Below, piece by piece: positions 11,729 to 24,394 of a stretch of DNA of 64,000 nucleotides. The translations under genes and the position numbers were made by a program. The notes beneath the pieces are model-generated. The model made no database searches, was not told where the DNA came from, and saw only the letters and a program-made list of their open reading frames with translations. Numbering within the stretch: position 1 is the first letter of the stretch; every line of letters begins with the position of its first letter. Source of the DNA: Metridium senile (Eukaryota > Cnidaria > Anthozoa > Actiniaria > Metridiidae); contig OX459105.1 in assembly GCA_949775045.1 (NCBI GenBank), positions 2,277,368 through 2,341,367 on the forward strand, given 5' to 3'.

Positions 11729-12299
11729 TTAAGGAGGCTCGAAATGGTTTCTGTATATATCTATATACCTACTTTATATTGCATATAATGCAGCATTATT
11801 GTGAAACTACACAGTTAACCGAAATATCATTTTAAAGCTTATGGATCTAGAAAATCAATTTGTTTTAAATTATTGCGTTTAACGTTGTCATGACAACATC
11901 AGGCTGCTGTAAAAAAGACCTTAAATTCTTTTATTGAAGCTGATCGATATCTCCAAATCCTTTAGGTGAAAGTTTTTTTGAACTTGTACATATCTAGTTC
12001 CCTACATGTTCTTGCCACTGAGGAAAAATAAAAAAAAATCTGTAATGCGAAACCTTTAAATATTTAAAAAATGATTTTTTCTAGATATAAATGGTTTTTC
12101 ATTACAGATTTTTCTTAAAAAAGACCTACTAAATCTAAACATTAATTGGAACAAAATGCCAAAAAAATAAAAAAAATCTACCATTTAATTGTGTTGTTAT
12201 TAATAGAAATACATTTTGTACGCGTCAGAGGGGTCTTGTAAAATTGGCGATATTGCGCGCGCGCGCACTCGGCCAAAAAACCATTTCGAGCCTCCTTAA
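11729..12299. mobile_element. TTAA-flanked inverted-repeat element
   Basis: A perfect 20-base terminal inverted repeat, AAGGAGGCTCGAAATGGTTT at 11731-11750, has its reverse complement at 12279-12298. TTAA is present at both outer edges (11729-11732 and 12296-12299), as expected for a piggyBac-type target site. The inside is AT-rich with no transposase. A partial relative ending in CGAGCCTCCTTAA lies at about 24780-25000. Confidence 0.65.
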
Positions 12300-12768
12300 T
12301 TACTACTTTGAAGGTTATTCATCCCCTTCATAATTATTCTGGATATCGTAATTACTGGGTATCGTAATTACACTACATAAATACAATACTTTTTATTCAC
12401 ATTTCAATTAGCAAAGTTTAAATATATATTTATATATTGACATGTTTGCATATTTTGCTTATATATATATATTTTACGAATTTTTTGTTTTTGTTTTTTT
12501 AAGCAAAAATATAATTATGTTTTTCGAAATGTTCAGTATCTAAATTAACCGTTAGGTTTTCTAGTTAGATACTTAAGGAAACTTTGGATGATTTAAGCAA
12601 CATTACGGGAAACGAACGAGCACTTTTGGTCAGATAAATGCAATTTTGCGCGTTTTGACACGATGTTGGGCGATTTTAGGCGACTTTGGGACCCGTGACA
12701 GACCTAAAATTAGGTACTATTCATGTTGCACGCTTTTAATGTTGTACAGTTGTTCTCATTAACGCGGT

Positions 12769-13048
12769 TAAGTGTGATAGTTAAAGTGTGATAGTTAAAG
12801 TGTGATCAATAGTTAAAGTGTGATAGTTAAAGTGTGATAGTTAAAGTGTGATAGTTAAAGTGTGATAGTTAAAGTGTGATAGTTAAAGTGTGATAGTTAA
12901 AGTGTGATAGTTAAAGTGTGATAGTTAAAGTGTGATAGTTAAAGTGTGATAGTTAAAGTGTGATAGTTAAAGTGTGATAGTTAAAGTGTGATAGTTAAAG
13001 TGTGATAGTTAAAGTGTGATAGTTAAAGTGTGATAGTTAAAGTGTGAT
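12769..13048. repeat. 14-base minisatellite, about 19 copies
   Basis: The unit AGTGTGATAGTTAA is repeated almost perfectly from 12769 to 13048, with one longer variant near 12800. A 14-base period prevents a stable open frame of interest. No gene is seen here. Confidence 0.95.
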
Positions 13049-13660
13049 AAAATAATACAGTGAGGTATATTAAGGTGCATTAAAGAGTGATACACTAAAG
13101 TGTGTTTCACGGGTTATTAAAAGCGCTCTATCTACGATTGGCCAAAGGGCCTTTCTATATTTCTTTAACCTCACAATCATACTGTTATACAATACAATAA
13201 CAAACGATTTTTACCTTAGAGTTAAACCCAGCGATGATATTCAAAGTCGCGATCGGTCGTGAGAAGTGAATCCCGTAGATGACTTATTGTGGTTGAAAGC
13301 AAAATTCGAATAGAGGACCGTTAACGTTGTCAAAGAATAAAGCCTATCATGAGCGATTTATTATTGTAATTTGCACTGTACGAACTGTAATCTTCACTGT
13401 GTTACACTTTTCTGCACTGTGTTACACTTTTCTGCACTGTGTTACACTTGAACTGCACTACTCTTAGCCAATCAAATTCGAGTAATATTTTCATGTATAT
13501 TATTAATGGGAGAACCTTCGTAGCAAGCAGTTGATGTAATGTATTCATAAAAATACAATGCATCACACGTAATACAATAGATAGAACGACAATAGAATAC
13601 AATAGATTTTGTGCATACATTACATCAACTGAGTGCTATGTAGGCTCTCCCTATTATTAA

Positions 13661-13733
13661 TGGATGAACACATGAACAACAACTTTGTTTAGGAGAAACA
13701 TTGATATCATCGCCTGGCTCCATTGACTCTAAG
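13661..13733 (+). other. Probable 5'-UTR exon of paralog 2
   Basis: A conserved block (ACTTTGTTTAGGAGAAAC...CATTGACTCTAAG) ends at a consensus donor AAG|GTAAG. Equivalent blocks end at 18062 (upstream of paralog 3) and 22803 (upstream of paralog 4). Because the coding exon starts with an ATG right after a splice acceptor, this is the likely spliced leader part of each transcript. The inference rests on conservation and splice signals only. Confidence 0.45.
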
Positions 13734-14070
13734 GTAAGGTTTATTATATACATAGTACGTTAACTAAAAATAGCGTTGTTCGGTCTTTTAACCTTTCACA
13801 AACATCTGGAACTAAAAATAAAACGTCCGACATCATTAGAAAAAAGTAGTTAGTTTACTTTGTAAGTAATACGTTTCCAAAACAAATTAACCAATTTAAT
13901 TTCGAAAAAACCCAAAATCAGAACTATACTTTAAACATTTACAACTTGAGAAAAAACAAATTATTCAAATTTTCGAACGTTTTTTGTATTTCAATTTTCA
14001 GATCAGTTTAAAAAGGGATGCATTATATATATTATATTAGTATATTAGTAGCTTTGTTATATATACAATA

Positions 14071-14357
14071 CACTGCAAAAACGGCTGAGTAGATACAACA
14101 CAGTATATTGCGTTAACCATGCATTTAGGATGACACTTTATAGTGAGTAAACCCAACTCATTATTGAGAGTAAATCCAACTCACTATTGAGTAAAAGTGA
14201 AGTTAAACTCAATATATTGAGTACATTGTACTCAATGGTGCGTCTTCATCTATGTTTACTCTCAATAATGAGTTGGGTTTACTCACTATAAAGTGTTATC
14301 CTCAATGCATGGTTAACGCAATATACTGTGTTGTACCTACTCAGCCTTTTTGCAGTG
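14071..14357. mobile_element. 287-base MITE with CACTGCAAAAA ends
   Basis: Long inverted arms begin CACTGCAAAAACGGCTGAG and end CTCAGCCTTTTTGCAGTG. TA flanks both sides (14069-14070, 14358-14359). The paralogous site in copy B (near 18755-18765) reads straight through ACAATACAAG with a single TA, giving a precise empty site and showing TA duplication on insertion. Confidence 0.9.
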
Positions 14358-15350
14358 TACAAGTAACTTTGTCAAGATAAACTTCACAATCTAGAAAGAT
14401 CTCGATAAATAAAAAGGTTTTGCTTCGATCTTTCTTTGCAGCTATACCAAACGTGTTGATTGGTAAAGCTTAAAACCGAAAAATCACGAGTTCAACATGT
14501 TCAATGGAGTTTATGATTTACTTTATAATTTACTTCACAAATACTTTTTTGACTTCTATAACAGTCCACCTAACACAATATTAAGTATAAGAGAAAGAAT
14601 GCCGGTGTTCATAAAAAGGCCTCGTCTTTCAGTATTTGTGTCAGCGTAAATACAAACTCTTATTCAAATAACAAAAAAAATACCAACGGAATAGAAATAA
14701 ATCAAGGAAAAAAAAAACGAAATTACAAAACAGGGCTACATAATAATTTGTAAATTTTCTCTTGGGCAACCTGCACTTTAGCACTCTAGTCCACTGTTGG
14801 ACGTCTGTAACAATAGGGATAGAACAATTCTTAAACAGTCGGTGAAATCATCAACATTTAAATGTAAGCCTTACAGACAACCAACTAGCTTCGTCTCCCT
14901 TTGGTGTGTTACTAAAACATTTAAAATCTTCTTTTATGGTTTTTAAATAGGTTCACCCATACACCATAGCGTTGCTATGTACATTTTGAAAACTTCAAAA
15001 CCTCTGGGAAAAAAACTTAAGTTCAAAACATTTTCCACTTGACATTGTAATACATAAGACCAAGAATCGTATTTCCAAACAAATTGGAACTGGGCCAAAA
15101 CGTACACAACAACGTGTTAGCCGATTTTGTCTTTTGTTTAAAGCTGAAAACCAGAATGCTTTACGATTTTATATTTCACCCTGTGTCTGTCTGTCCATGG
15201 CCAGCAGGACACTCACCACCTGTCCATCACATATCTTGGTCAGGTCATAGTTCTGATCTAAGTGAACGCATTATGGAACACTTTTACAACAAGCACGGGC
15301 GGTGTGATTTTTTACGTCTAGCTCACGCTAAAGTTTCTTTTTCATTCAGG

Positions 15351-16558
15351 ATGTACAAACTTCAACTTGTGGTTACCCTGTGTCTGTCTATGACGTCACT
15401 TATCACGTGTTCTCAAGACACCTGTCCAGTTGTCAGTTATACTGGCAGGTTAAACTTCAATCAACACGTGAAAGACCACGCCCTCCTGGGATATTCCTTC
15501 AAGAATCTTACCGCTGGTACGATCCAGAAGTGCTTCTCTGTCTGTGTCCAAGATTGTAGATGTGTGTCCTGTCAACTCAGTGGCAATCGATGTGAGTTGG
15601 TTGACGAGAATAGACACACAGCTCCTGATCGCTTTAAGCCAGTGTCTGGATACGTGTACTTGGAGCTGAAGCAGGAGTTTAAGGACAAGGTACTCACATC
15701 ATATAACCATGTATTTTATCTTGATCGCATGTTAACTGAAATGAATCTTGTTCAATGTTGCAGCGTTCTGGATGTTCAAGTCAATGTCACAACGGATGTT
15801 GCCGTACTACCCCTTGTCAAAATGGAGGAACTTGCATCGAGTTGTGTGACAACGTCACGCGCAAGTTTCAATGCAAATGTGCACCAGGGTACGGTGGTAG
15901 AGTCTGTGAGATTCCTCGTTCCTGCGCTGGATACAGGTTGAAAACCTCGCCAAACCTGTACCCCATATTATCATCGAGTAACAATCTGTTAAACCTGTAT
16001 TGTGATATGACCTCTGAACCTGGAATGGTTTGGACTCTCATTGAGTCGTTTGCTCTATCACAGAAAGTTAAATACAAAAACAAGGATTTTCCACAAGATT
16101 TTCCAGTCAATGAAAACAACTTTAACTGGGCCGACTATCGTCTGTCACTCTCTGTCATGCAAGACATCAAAGGTCACGCAACCCTATGGAGAGCTACTTG
16201 TAACTATGAGAAAGATGGTTTAAACAAGACTGACTACGTGAGGGGTCGACTGAGTGACATGGATATCATTACTTATTCAAAAAAATGGGGCTGTTTTCGT
16301 GTTGAGTATATCAACGTGCGAGGAATGCAATGTTCTAACTGCACTACACACATGCGACAAGATTCAAGCTTACACATCCAAGTTGATAGTTACGGAGGTA
16401 TTTTCCTAGGATGTGATATCAACTTTCGAACAGGCAGCGTGGTCTCTGGTAAGAGTTATTGTGACAATTTTGGTGTATATACGGTTGTAAATCCAGCTCA
16501 CCGATGCAGTGCATCGTCTTCATCCACGACACAATGGTGGTTGGGCTCCGCTGTCTGA
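15351..16558 (+). CDS. Secreted PAN-EGF-fibrinogen-like protein, paralog 2
   Basis: Exons 15351-15689 and 15764-16558, joined in phase 0, encode 377 residues with the same layout as paralog 1: signal peptide, PAN-like domain, EGF (CQNGGTC) and fibrinogen/intelectin-like domain ending WWLGSAV. A longer open frame can be drawn upstream from 15084, but the acceptor TTTCATTCAG immediately before the ATG at 15351 and its conservation in all four paralogs favour the internal start. The intron happens to be open in frame but has conserved GT-AG ends. Over residues 1-282 it is nearly identical to paralog 3. From residue 286 onward it carries its own version (KKWGCFRVEY, HIQVDSYGG, SVVSGKSYCDNF). The ligand is unknown. 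Confidence 0.87.
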
Positions 16559-17603
16559 GAGTGGACATCTTCACTTATCGCCATATAATTTTTGAAAAAA
16601 AAAACCTTTCATATCATGGACAACTCTTTCGATCTTTAAATATAATTAGTAAAATTTACAAAAAGGAACTCAATGTATTACAGACATCTCTTTATTATAG
16701 AGAACTGTTTGGGACTGAGCAATTTAATCACAATACACTCGTTGTTATAATATACTCAAATTACCAATATTATTTATTTCTATACATTATACACACTACC
16801 TCGAATCTGATTGGCCGAGGACATACGGTAGCATGTGAGCTTGACAGGGTTAATCTATTAACCGTAGTAATAGAGTGAATAATACATGTATTGTGTCATA
16901 ATCCCATGAACAGCTGGCTCCCACAGCTTTCAGGGAATTGTTATGAAAATGGCGTCGCGATTTGCTTGTTATTTTGTCTTCTTAAACTTTTTAATTGATT
17001 ATAATTGTAATTTTACTTTAGAAAATGAATAATAAAACAATTATTGAATTCATCCGTTTTTGCATTATTTGCAAACTTATCAAGACCTCTATAGCATGAT
17101 TATCCCTGCGCATATGCGTCTTTTGTCAAATTGGTTTGAATTGCAGTTACTACTGTCCCCCCCCCCCCCCTCCCCCCGCCCAGTAACAGAAGACATTATG
17201 GTTATTTTGAAAGTACACAATGGCCGAAATTCGATAGACAATGAAAAACACGATCACACACCAAATTTTACAAAAATATGCCAGATAGCAGCTGAGATAT
17301 GGCTATTTGAAAATATAATTTCACCATACATACCAATCACTGTATTTTTGGCTGGGTATATATATAGCTTATGTCTACAGTGGAGCCCCGTTAATCCGTC
17401 CTCTGAAGGGATAGCCTAAAGTGGCCGTATTAACGGGGTGGCCGTATTAAGCGTGTAAATTTTATAGAAAATGTATGAGCATGCATTTCGTCGGGACATA
17501 AAAAAACTGGCCGCAATATATAAGGGATACTAAATGTTGATAACAAACTGGTAACTCTAATACCCCCTACCCCCCCCCCCCCCCCCCTTTAAAAAAACCC
17601 GCT

Positions 17604-20600
17604 GATCGGTCGTGAGAAGTAATCCAGTAGTTGACTTACTGTGGTTGATAGCAAAATTTGAATATAGGACCGTTGTTAAAGAATAAAGCCTATCATAAGC
17701 GATTTATTATTGTAATTTGCACTGTACGAACTGTAATTTTGACTGTTACACTTTTCTGCATTGTGTTACACTTGAACTGCACTACTCTTAGCCAATCAAA
17801 TTCGAGTAATATTTTCATGTATATTATTAATGGGAGAGCCTACGTAGCAAGCAGTTGATGTAATGTATTCATAAAAATACAATGCATCACACGTAATACA
17901 ATAGATAGAACGACAATAGAATACAATAGATTTTGTGCATACATACATTACATCAACTGAGTGCTATGTAGGCTCTCCCTATTTATTAATGGATGAACAC
18001 ATGAAAGACAACTTTGTTTAGGAGAAACATTGATATCATCGCATGGCTCCATTGACTTTAAGGTAAGCAAACTTTTTATTATATACATAGTATACGTTAG
18101 CTGTAAATGGCGTTGTTCGGTATTAAGGTATCAGGAGGGGTTGGGGACTTCTACTCGCACAAACTCAAATTATGCGCAAGCTTTGTAAAATATTTCAGTA
18201 AAAGTATATATTTTTTGACAGCTGAATAAATGTAGTTTTTAAAAGATATTCCAACTAAAGCGTGTTTTGACCGTACTTCGTTTGAAAAGCCCGAAATCTG
18301 CCAACAATTCCGTCCCAGTGATAAAAATCATGTTAGCAGACTCCTAATACATCAATCTCGAAAACGGTGTCTGCGATTTCTCATAACTGCTTTAGATCAG
18401 CCGCTATTGAGTCTCAAATATCGATGTTTGAATTTATCACGTACTAAGTGTACAAACTAAGCAATATCTCAACAACGAAAACGAAATCAAAAATCGCTGG
18501 CACCGTTTTAGAGTTTGATGTATTAGGAGTCTGCAAAACATGTGACAGTAAATATATAACGTCCAACAGAGAAAGAATTTAGTTTATAGATAATAAGTTT
18601 CGAAGACAAATTAATCAATTTATATTTCGAAAGTGCCAAAATGAGGAAAATATTTTAAACAAATTCTTTCAAATTTTCGAACGTTTTTGGTATTTCAATT
18701 TTCAGATTGAAAGAGATGCATTATTTATATTGTATTAATAACTATATTATACATACAATACAAGTAACTTTGTCAAGATAAACTTCACAATCTAGAAAGA
18801 TCTCGATAAATGAAAAGTTTTTGCTTCGATCTTTCTTTGCAGCTATACCAAACGTGTTGATTGGTAAAGCTTAAAACCGAAAAATCACGAGTTCAACATG
18901 TTCAATGGAGTTTATGATTTACTTTATAATTTACTTCACAAATATTTTTTTGACTTCTATAAGAGTCCACCTAACACAATATTAAGTATAAGAGAAAGAA
19001 TGCCGGTGTTCATAAAAAGGCCTCGTCTTTCAGTATTTGTGTCAGCGTAAATACAAACTCTTATTCAAATAACAAAAAAATACCAACGGAATATAGAAAT
19101 AAATCAAGAAAAAAAAACGAAATTACAAAACAGGGCTACATAATAATTTGTAAATTTTCTCTTGGGCCATCTGCACTTTAGCACTCTAGTCCACTGTTGG
19201 ACGTCTGTAACAATAGGGATAGAACAATTCTTAAACAGTCGGTGAAATCATCAACATTTAAATGTAAGCCTCATAGACAATCCAACTAGCTTCGTCTCCC
19301 TTTGGTGTGTTACCAAAACATTTAAAATCTTCTTTTATGGTTTTTGATTAGGTTCACCCATACACCATAGCGTTGCTATGTACATTTTGAAAACTTCAAA
19401 ACCTCTGGGAAAAAAACTTAAGTTCAAAACATTTTCCACTTGACATTGTATTACATAAGACCAAGAATGGGTCAAAACGTACACAACAACGTGTTAGCCG
19501 ATTTTGTCTTTTGTTTAATGCTGAAAACCAGAATGCTTTACGATTTTATATTTCACCCTGTGTCTGTCTGTCCATGGCCAGCAGGACACTCACCACCTGT
19601 CCATCACATTTCTTGTTCACGTCATAGTTCTGCTCTAAGAGAACGCATTATGGAACACTTTTACAACAAGCACGGGCTGTGTGATTTTTTACATCTAGCT
19701 CACGCTAAAGTTTCTTTTTCATTCAGGATGTACAAACTTCAACTTGTGGTTACCCTGTGTCTGTCTATGACGTCACTTATCACGTGTTCTCAAGACACCT
19801 GTCCAGTTGTCAGTTATACTGGTAGGTTAAACTACAATCAACACGTGAAAGACCACGCCCTCCTGGGATATTCCTTCAAGAATCTTACCGCTGGTACGAT
19901 CCAAAAGTGCTTCTCTGTCTGTGTCCAAGATTGTAGATGTGTGTCCTGTCAACTCAGTGGTAATCGATGTGAGTTGATTGACGAGAACAGACACACAGCT
20001 CCTGATCGCTTTAAGCCAGTGTCTGGATACGTGTACTTGGAGCTGAAGCAGGAGTTTAAGAACAAGGTATTCACATCATATAACCATGTACTTTATCTTG
20101 ATTACTTGTAAACTGAAATGAATCTTGTTCAATGTTGCAGCGTTCTGGATGTTCAAGTCAATGTCACAACGGATGTTGCCGTACTACCCCTTGTCAAAAT
20201 GGAGGAACTTGCATCGAGTTGTGTGACAACGTCACGCGCAAGTTTCAATGCAAATGTGCACCAGGGTACGGTGGTAGAGTCTGTGAGATTCCTCGTTCCT
20301 GCGCTGGATACAGGTTGAAAACCTCGCCAAACCTGTACCCCATATTATCATCGAGTAACAATCTGTTAAACCTGTATTGTGATATGACCTCTGAACCTGA
20401 AATGGTTTGGACTCTCATTGAGTCGTTTGCTCTATCACAGAAAGTTAAATACAAAAACAAGGATTTTCCACAAGATTTTCCAGTCAATGAAAACAACTTT
20501 AACTGGGCCGACTATCGTCTGTCACTCTCTGTCATGCAAGACATCAAAGGTCACGCAACCCTATGGAGAGCTACTTGTAACTATGAGAAAGATGGTTTAA

Positions 20601-21781
20601 ACAAGACTGACTACGTGAGGGGCCGACTGAGTGACATGGATATCATTACCTATTCAAAAGGATATGGTTGTTTTCGTGTTGAGTTTATCAACGTGCGAGG
20701 AATGCAATGTTCTAACTGCACTACACACATGCGACAAGATTCAAGTGTACACGTCTTTCTTGATAGTAGGACAGGTATTCCCCTAGGATGTTTTATCGAC
20801 TTTCGAACAGGCAGCGTGGGCTCTGGTAAGATTCATTGTGACAATTTTGGTTTATATACGGTTGTAAATCCAGCTCACCGATGCAGTGCATCGTCTTCAT
20901 CCACGACACAATGGTGGTTGGGCTCCGCTGTCTGAGAGTGGACATCTTCACTTATCGCCATATAATTCTTGAAAAAAAAAACTTTCATATCATGGACAAC
21001 TCTTTCGATCTTTAGATATAATTAGTAAAACTGATAAAAAGGAACTCAATGCATTACAGACATCTCTATACTATAGAGAACTGTTTGGGACTGAGCAATT
21101 TAATCACAATACACTCGTTGTTATAATATGCTCAAATTACCGATATTATTTATTTCTAAACATTTTACACACTACCTCGAATCTGATTGGCCGAGGACAT
21201 ACGGTAGCATGTGAGCTTGACAGGGTTAATCTATTAACCGTAGTAATAGAGTGAATAATACATGTATTGTGTCATAATCCCATGAACAGCTGGCTCCCAC
21301 AGCTTTCAGGGAATTGTTATGAAAATGGCGTCGCGATTTGCTTGTTATTTTGTCTTCTTTAACTTTTTAATTGATTATAATTGTAATTTTACTTTAGAAA
21401 ATGAATAATAAAACATATTATTGAATTCGGTTTTCGCATTATTTGGTAATTTATCAAGAACTCTTAACTTCAGCATGATTATCCCTTTGCAGATGCGCCT
21501 TTTGTCAAATTGTACAGCGGTGCTAGATAACATGAATTTGGAGTATTTCAATTTGTTTGATTTGAATGACAGTTACTACTGCACCCCAATAACAGAAGAC
21601 ATTAATATGGTTATTGTGAAATCACAGAATGGCCGATTTCCAAAATTCGATAAACAATGACAAAACACAATCATACACCAGATTTTTTTACAAAAATCTG
21701 CCAGATAGCAGTTGAGATATGGCCATTCGAAAATATAATTCCCCATACTTACAAATCACTGTATTTTTGGCTGGGTATATA
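17604..21781. repeat. Segmental duplication, copy B
   Basis: Tandem partner of copy A carrying paralog 3. The upstream exon equivalent ends at 18062. An insert at about 18122-18545 begins TTAAGGTATCAGG, as do the ends of the foldback at 32796-33312, and has internal inverted pieces (CTCCTAATACATCAA with TTGATGTATTAGGAG). It replaces about 25 bases present in copy A. Poly-C runs at 17158-17177 and 17573-17587 lie near the junction. Confidence 0.85.
19728..20935 (+). CDS. Secreted PAN-EGF-fibrinogen-like protein, paralog 3
   Basis: Exons 19728-20066 and 20141-20935 (phase 0) give 377 residues. The ATG follows the conserved acceptor TTTCATTCAG; the upstream extension from 19440 is not supported. 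Domain order is as in paralogs 1 and 2. The protein is nearly identical to paralog 2 through residue 282 (one G to E change in SEPEMVW plus a few PAN-domain changes). Residues 286-322 instead match paralog 1 (SKGYGCFRVEF, SSVHVFLDS), and the following stretch mixes unique residues (RTGIPLGCFIDF) with paralog 2-like ones (FRTGSV). This mosaic points to gene conversion. Function is inferred only as extracellular recognition or matrix protein. Confidence 0.87.
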
Positions 21782-21859
21782 CATATACATTATGGCTGCA
21801 TTTAGTATTTTTTGGTGTACATGCCCGTAGCAGCGTAATAACGAGGTACATGGGGTAAT

Positions 21860-22600
21860 TAAAGATTAGCGTTTTGTGGGATCAGAATTACCAGGGTTTT
21901 ATTGGAATCAAGGATCAGATTTTCGTAGTGGCTCAGGGATCAGCGTTATTGGGGGGGGGAGGGGGGGGGCCTAGGTTAAAGAATTGCCAGTTGTTTTTGG
22001 AATCAAAGATCAGAATTTCATATGGGCACAGGGATCAGCGTTTTGAGGGTGCTCAGTGTTCAGAATTACCAAAAAATTATAGAATATAAAAAAATCCGAT
22101 TATTATAGTGTAAAATAAGTTAACCGTTTTTCTCAAAATACTCGTATAAAAACTCAATGAGCAAAGGTCCTAATCCTTAAAAAAAATACCCTGTATCGTG
22201 AAATGCGGCCTCAAAATTAAGTGCCAGTGGTTTATTCCGTAAAAATATTTCTATATATTCCATAAGCAGAATGGCAAGTGTTTTCCAATATTGAGGCCCT
22301 GTTAGGGTTTTAGGATTATGGATTATTAGGGGTTTTTAGAGCAGGGATATGAATTATTTACCCAAAAGTTTAAGGATTATGGATTATTTTTGCAGCACTT
22401 AGGACCAATTGAGGATTTAGGATAACTCGTTTGTAATTTATTTTTGGTAAATAATTATTTACAATTTAGGATTACCAATTATTTATGAACTTCAATCAGG
22501 ATTATGGATTATTCAGACCCCCCTTAACAGATCCTCATTATTTAAACCTTTCGCCAGAATATTTCATTAGTACTATAATTAGCCAGGTGTATACGGACAC
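21860..22600. repeat. Repeat-rich spacer
   Basis: No gene seen. It holds GGGATCAG-type repeats (21870-22060), a poly-G run (21949-21969) and loose repeats of GGATTATGGATTATT (22310-22510). A stretch shared with 11070-11165 (TATACATTATGGCTGCATTTAG) lies at 21785-21850. Confidence 0.6.
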
Positions 22601-22830
22601 CATCTGTTGTTGACGGTCTTTGTTTCTGCCGACCGCGGTGATAATTACATACTATGTATTTTTATTCAGATATTCCGGCACAGATTTGCGTATTCTTTTG
22701 TATTTTAATAACCAATGTAGATGGTTGTACTCAGTACATGGAAGAAGGATAACTTTGTTTAGGAGAACCATCCAAGTGATCGCCTTACTCCGTTGACTGT
22801 AAGGTAAGGAAGGATACGTTGCTTTTCTAT

Positions 22831-23440
22831 ACCGCATCCCGGTTGGCTCAATTGGCAGAGTATCGCTTCGGATGCTGGAGGTAAGGGTGCGCGCCATGGC
22901 CGGACCAACACTCAGGGTCTTAAAATAATTGAGGAGAATGTACTCATTTTGCTATTTCCATTTGCAAATTGTTGGACTTTGTGTCTTCTCAGTTAAGGAC
23001 GGTAAATCAGAGATTGTTGATCGGAGATTGTTGATTTTCTACCGCATCCCGGTTGGCTCAATTGGTAGAGCATCGGTTAATTGCATGCTGGAGGCATGGG
23101 CTCGCGCCATGGCCGGACCAACACTCGGGGTCTTAAAATAATTGAGGAGAATGTACTGGGTTTGTTATTTTATTTGCAAATTGTTGGATTTCGCGTCTTC
23201 TCGAATAAGGACGTTAAATCGGAGATCCCGTCTCTCCACACTAACCTTCACAGGAGGGACGTAAAATAACCACTGGGGACGTAACAAACCCTGGCTGTGA
23301 CAACCCTCAGTGACAGGCTAATACCAATACATACTAACTACTAATTTCCCTCACGATTCTAAGCTGCCCGCGGTCCGTACGATAATTGTATTGCGCATTG
23401 AGATGTATATGAAATGCACTATATAATGATGATACTATAT
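22831..23440 (+). mobile_element. tRNA-derived SINE with duplicated head
   Basis: Two tRNA-like heads, at 22831 and 23041, both begin ACCGCATCCCGGTTGGCTCA and continue ATTGG(C/T)AGAG, a good box A. A weak box B-like stretch (GGGCTCGCGCC) follows about 40 bases later. The shared sequence repeats at about 210 bases. A single 3' part (about 23260-23440) contains GGGACGTAAAATAACCACTGG and GGTCCGTACGATAATTGTA and ends in an ATGATG-type tail. The same 3' part alone is at about 35205-35345. These are not functional tRNAs. Confidence 0.65.
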
Positions 23441-24394
23441 TACATTCCTTTTATCATACGGTATTCATAATATGTTAGCTACAAATTGTGGTTCGGTCTT
23501 AAACCTTTCAAAAACATTTGGCAATAAATATAAAACGTCCAACATCATTAGACAAATTATTTAGTTGAGTTTGTAAGTACTTAGTTTCGAAGAAAAAATA
23601 ATCAATTTAATCATAGTTATTAACTATGATTTAATCTACGAAAATGCCAGAATTAGACAGATATTTGAAACATTTAGAACTTGACAAAAAAATCAAATGT
23701 CTAAGGTATTTCAATTTTCCGATTGAAAGCGATGTATTATATTTATTACATTGGTTACTCTATTGTACATACAATTATCTTACAAACTAAAAATATCCCG
23801 TAAAATGCCGGAAAGAATTCGTTCTTTCTTGGGAGCTATACCGAATGTTTTTATTGGCAAAGCATTATACCGAAAAATCAATGGAGTTAATACCATGATT
23901 TACTTCAAATATTTTGTTGACTTCTTTTAGAGTTTACCCAAGGGAAGAGAGGGAATCCCTTTGAACATAAAGATCCTCGGAGTATGTGACTTTAAACATT
24001 TTAGTGTTAGTTAACCAAAAAAATAATGCCAAACGAATACAAATAAATAATAAGATAAAAAATATCGTTATTTCTACAGGGAAGCCGGCTTGTCCATCAA
24101 GGACCCTGCATAACAAAACAAAACAATATATACAAAATAAAATAAATAATAAAAATATTAAAAAATGTTCCTATAAGAATATTCAATTTAAAATATACAA
24201 AATCGTTCCTAGCAAAAAAATTGGTTTTCATTAAATATTCAAACATCATATTCTTGAATAGAATTAGTGACTTACAGTTCATTATATCATAGTTCAAGTC
24301 ATTAAATAATTTGTCACCATCAAAATAAAATATTTCTTAGCTAATTCTGTGTGAGGTTTTGTCAAATCAAGCTAGGCACCATTTCTACGTGTAT

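Larger units (their letters stand above)
13251..17361. repeat. Segmental duplication, copy A
   Basis: This block, from GATCGGTCGTGAGAAGT to TTTTTGGCTGGGTATA, matches copy B (17604-21781) over nearly its whole length: the upstream non-coding exon, a long intron, the coding exons of paralog 2 and the 3' flank. The copies are offset by about 4.35-4.4 kb. Copy A carries a MITE (14071-14357) that copy B lacks, and copy B carries an insert of about 420 bases (18122-18545) that copy A lacks. Confidence 0.85.

Noticed and set aside
12769..13048. CRISPR array
   Set aside because: Continuous 14-base tandem repeat without spacers, in eukaryotic DNA.
15084..15350. N-terminal extension of paralog 2 (and 19440-19727 of paralog 3)
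   Set aside because: A conserved splice acceptor directly precedes the internal ATG, which starts a good signal peptide; paralogs 1 and 4 lack the extension.
22831..22920. tRNA gene
   Set aside because: Box A is good but box B is degenerate and no acceptor stem can be formed; fits a SINE head.
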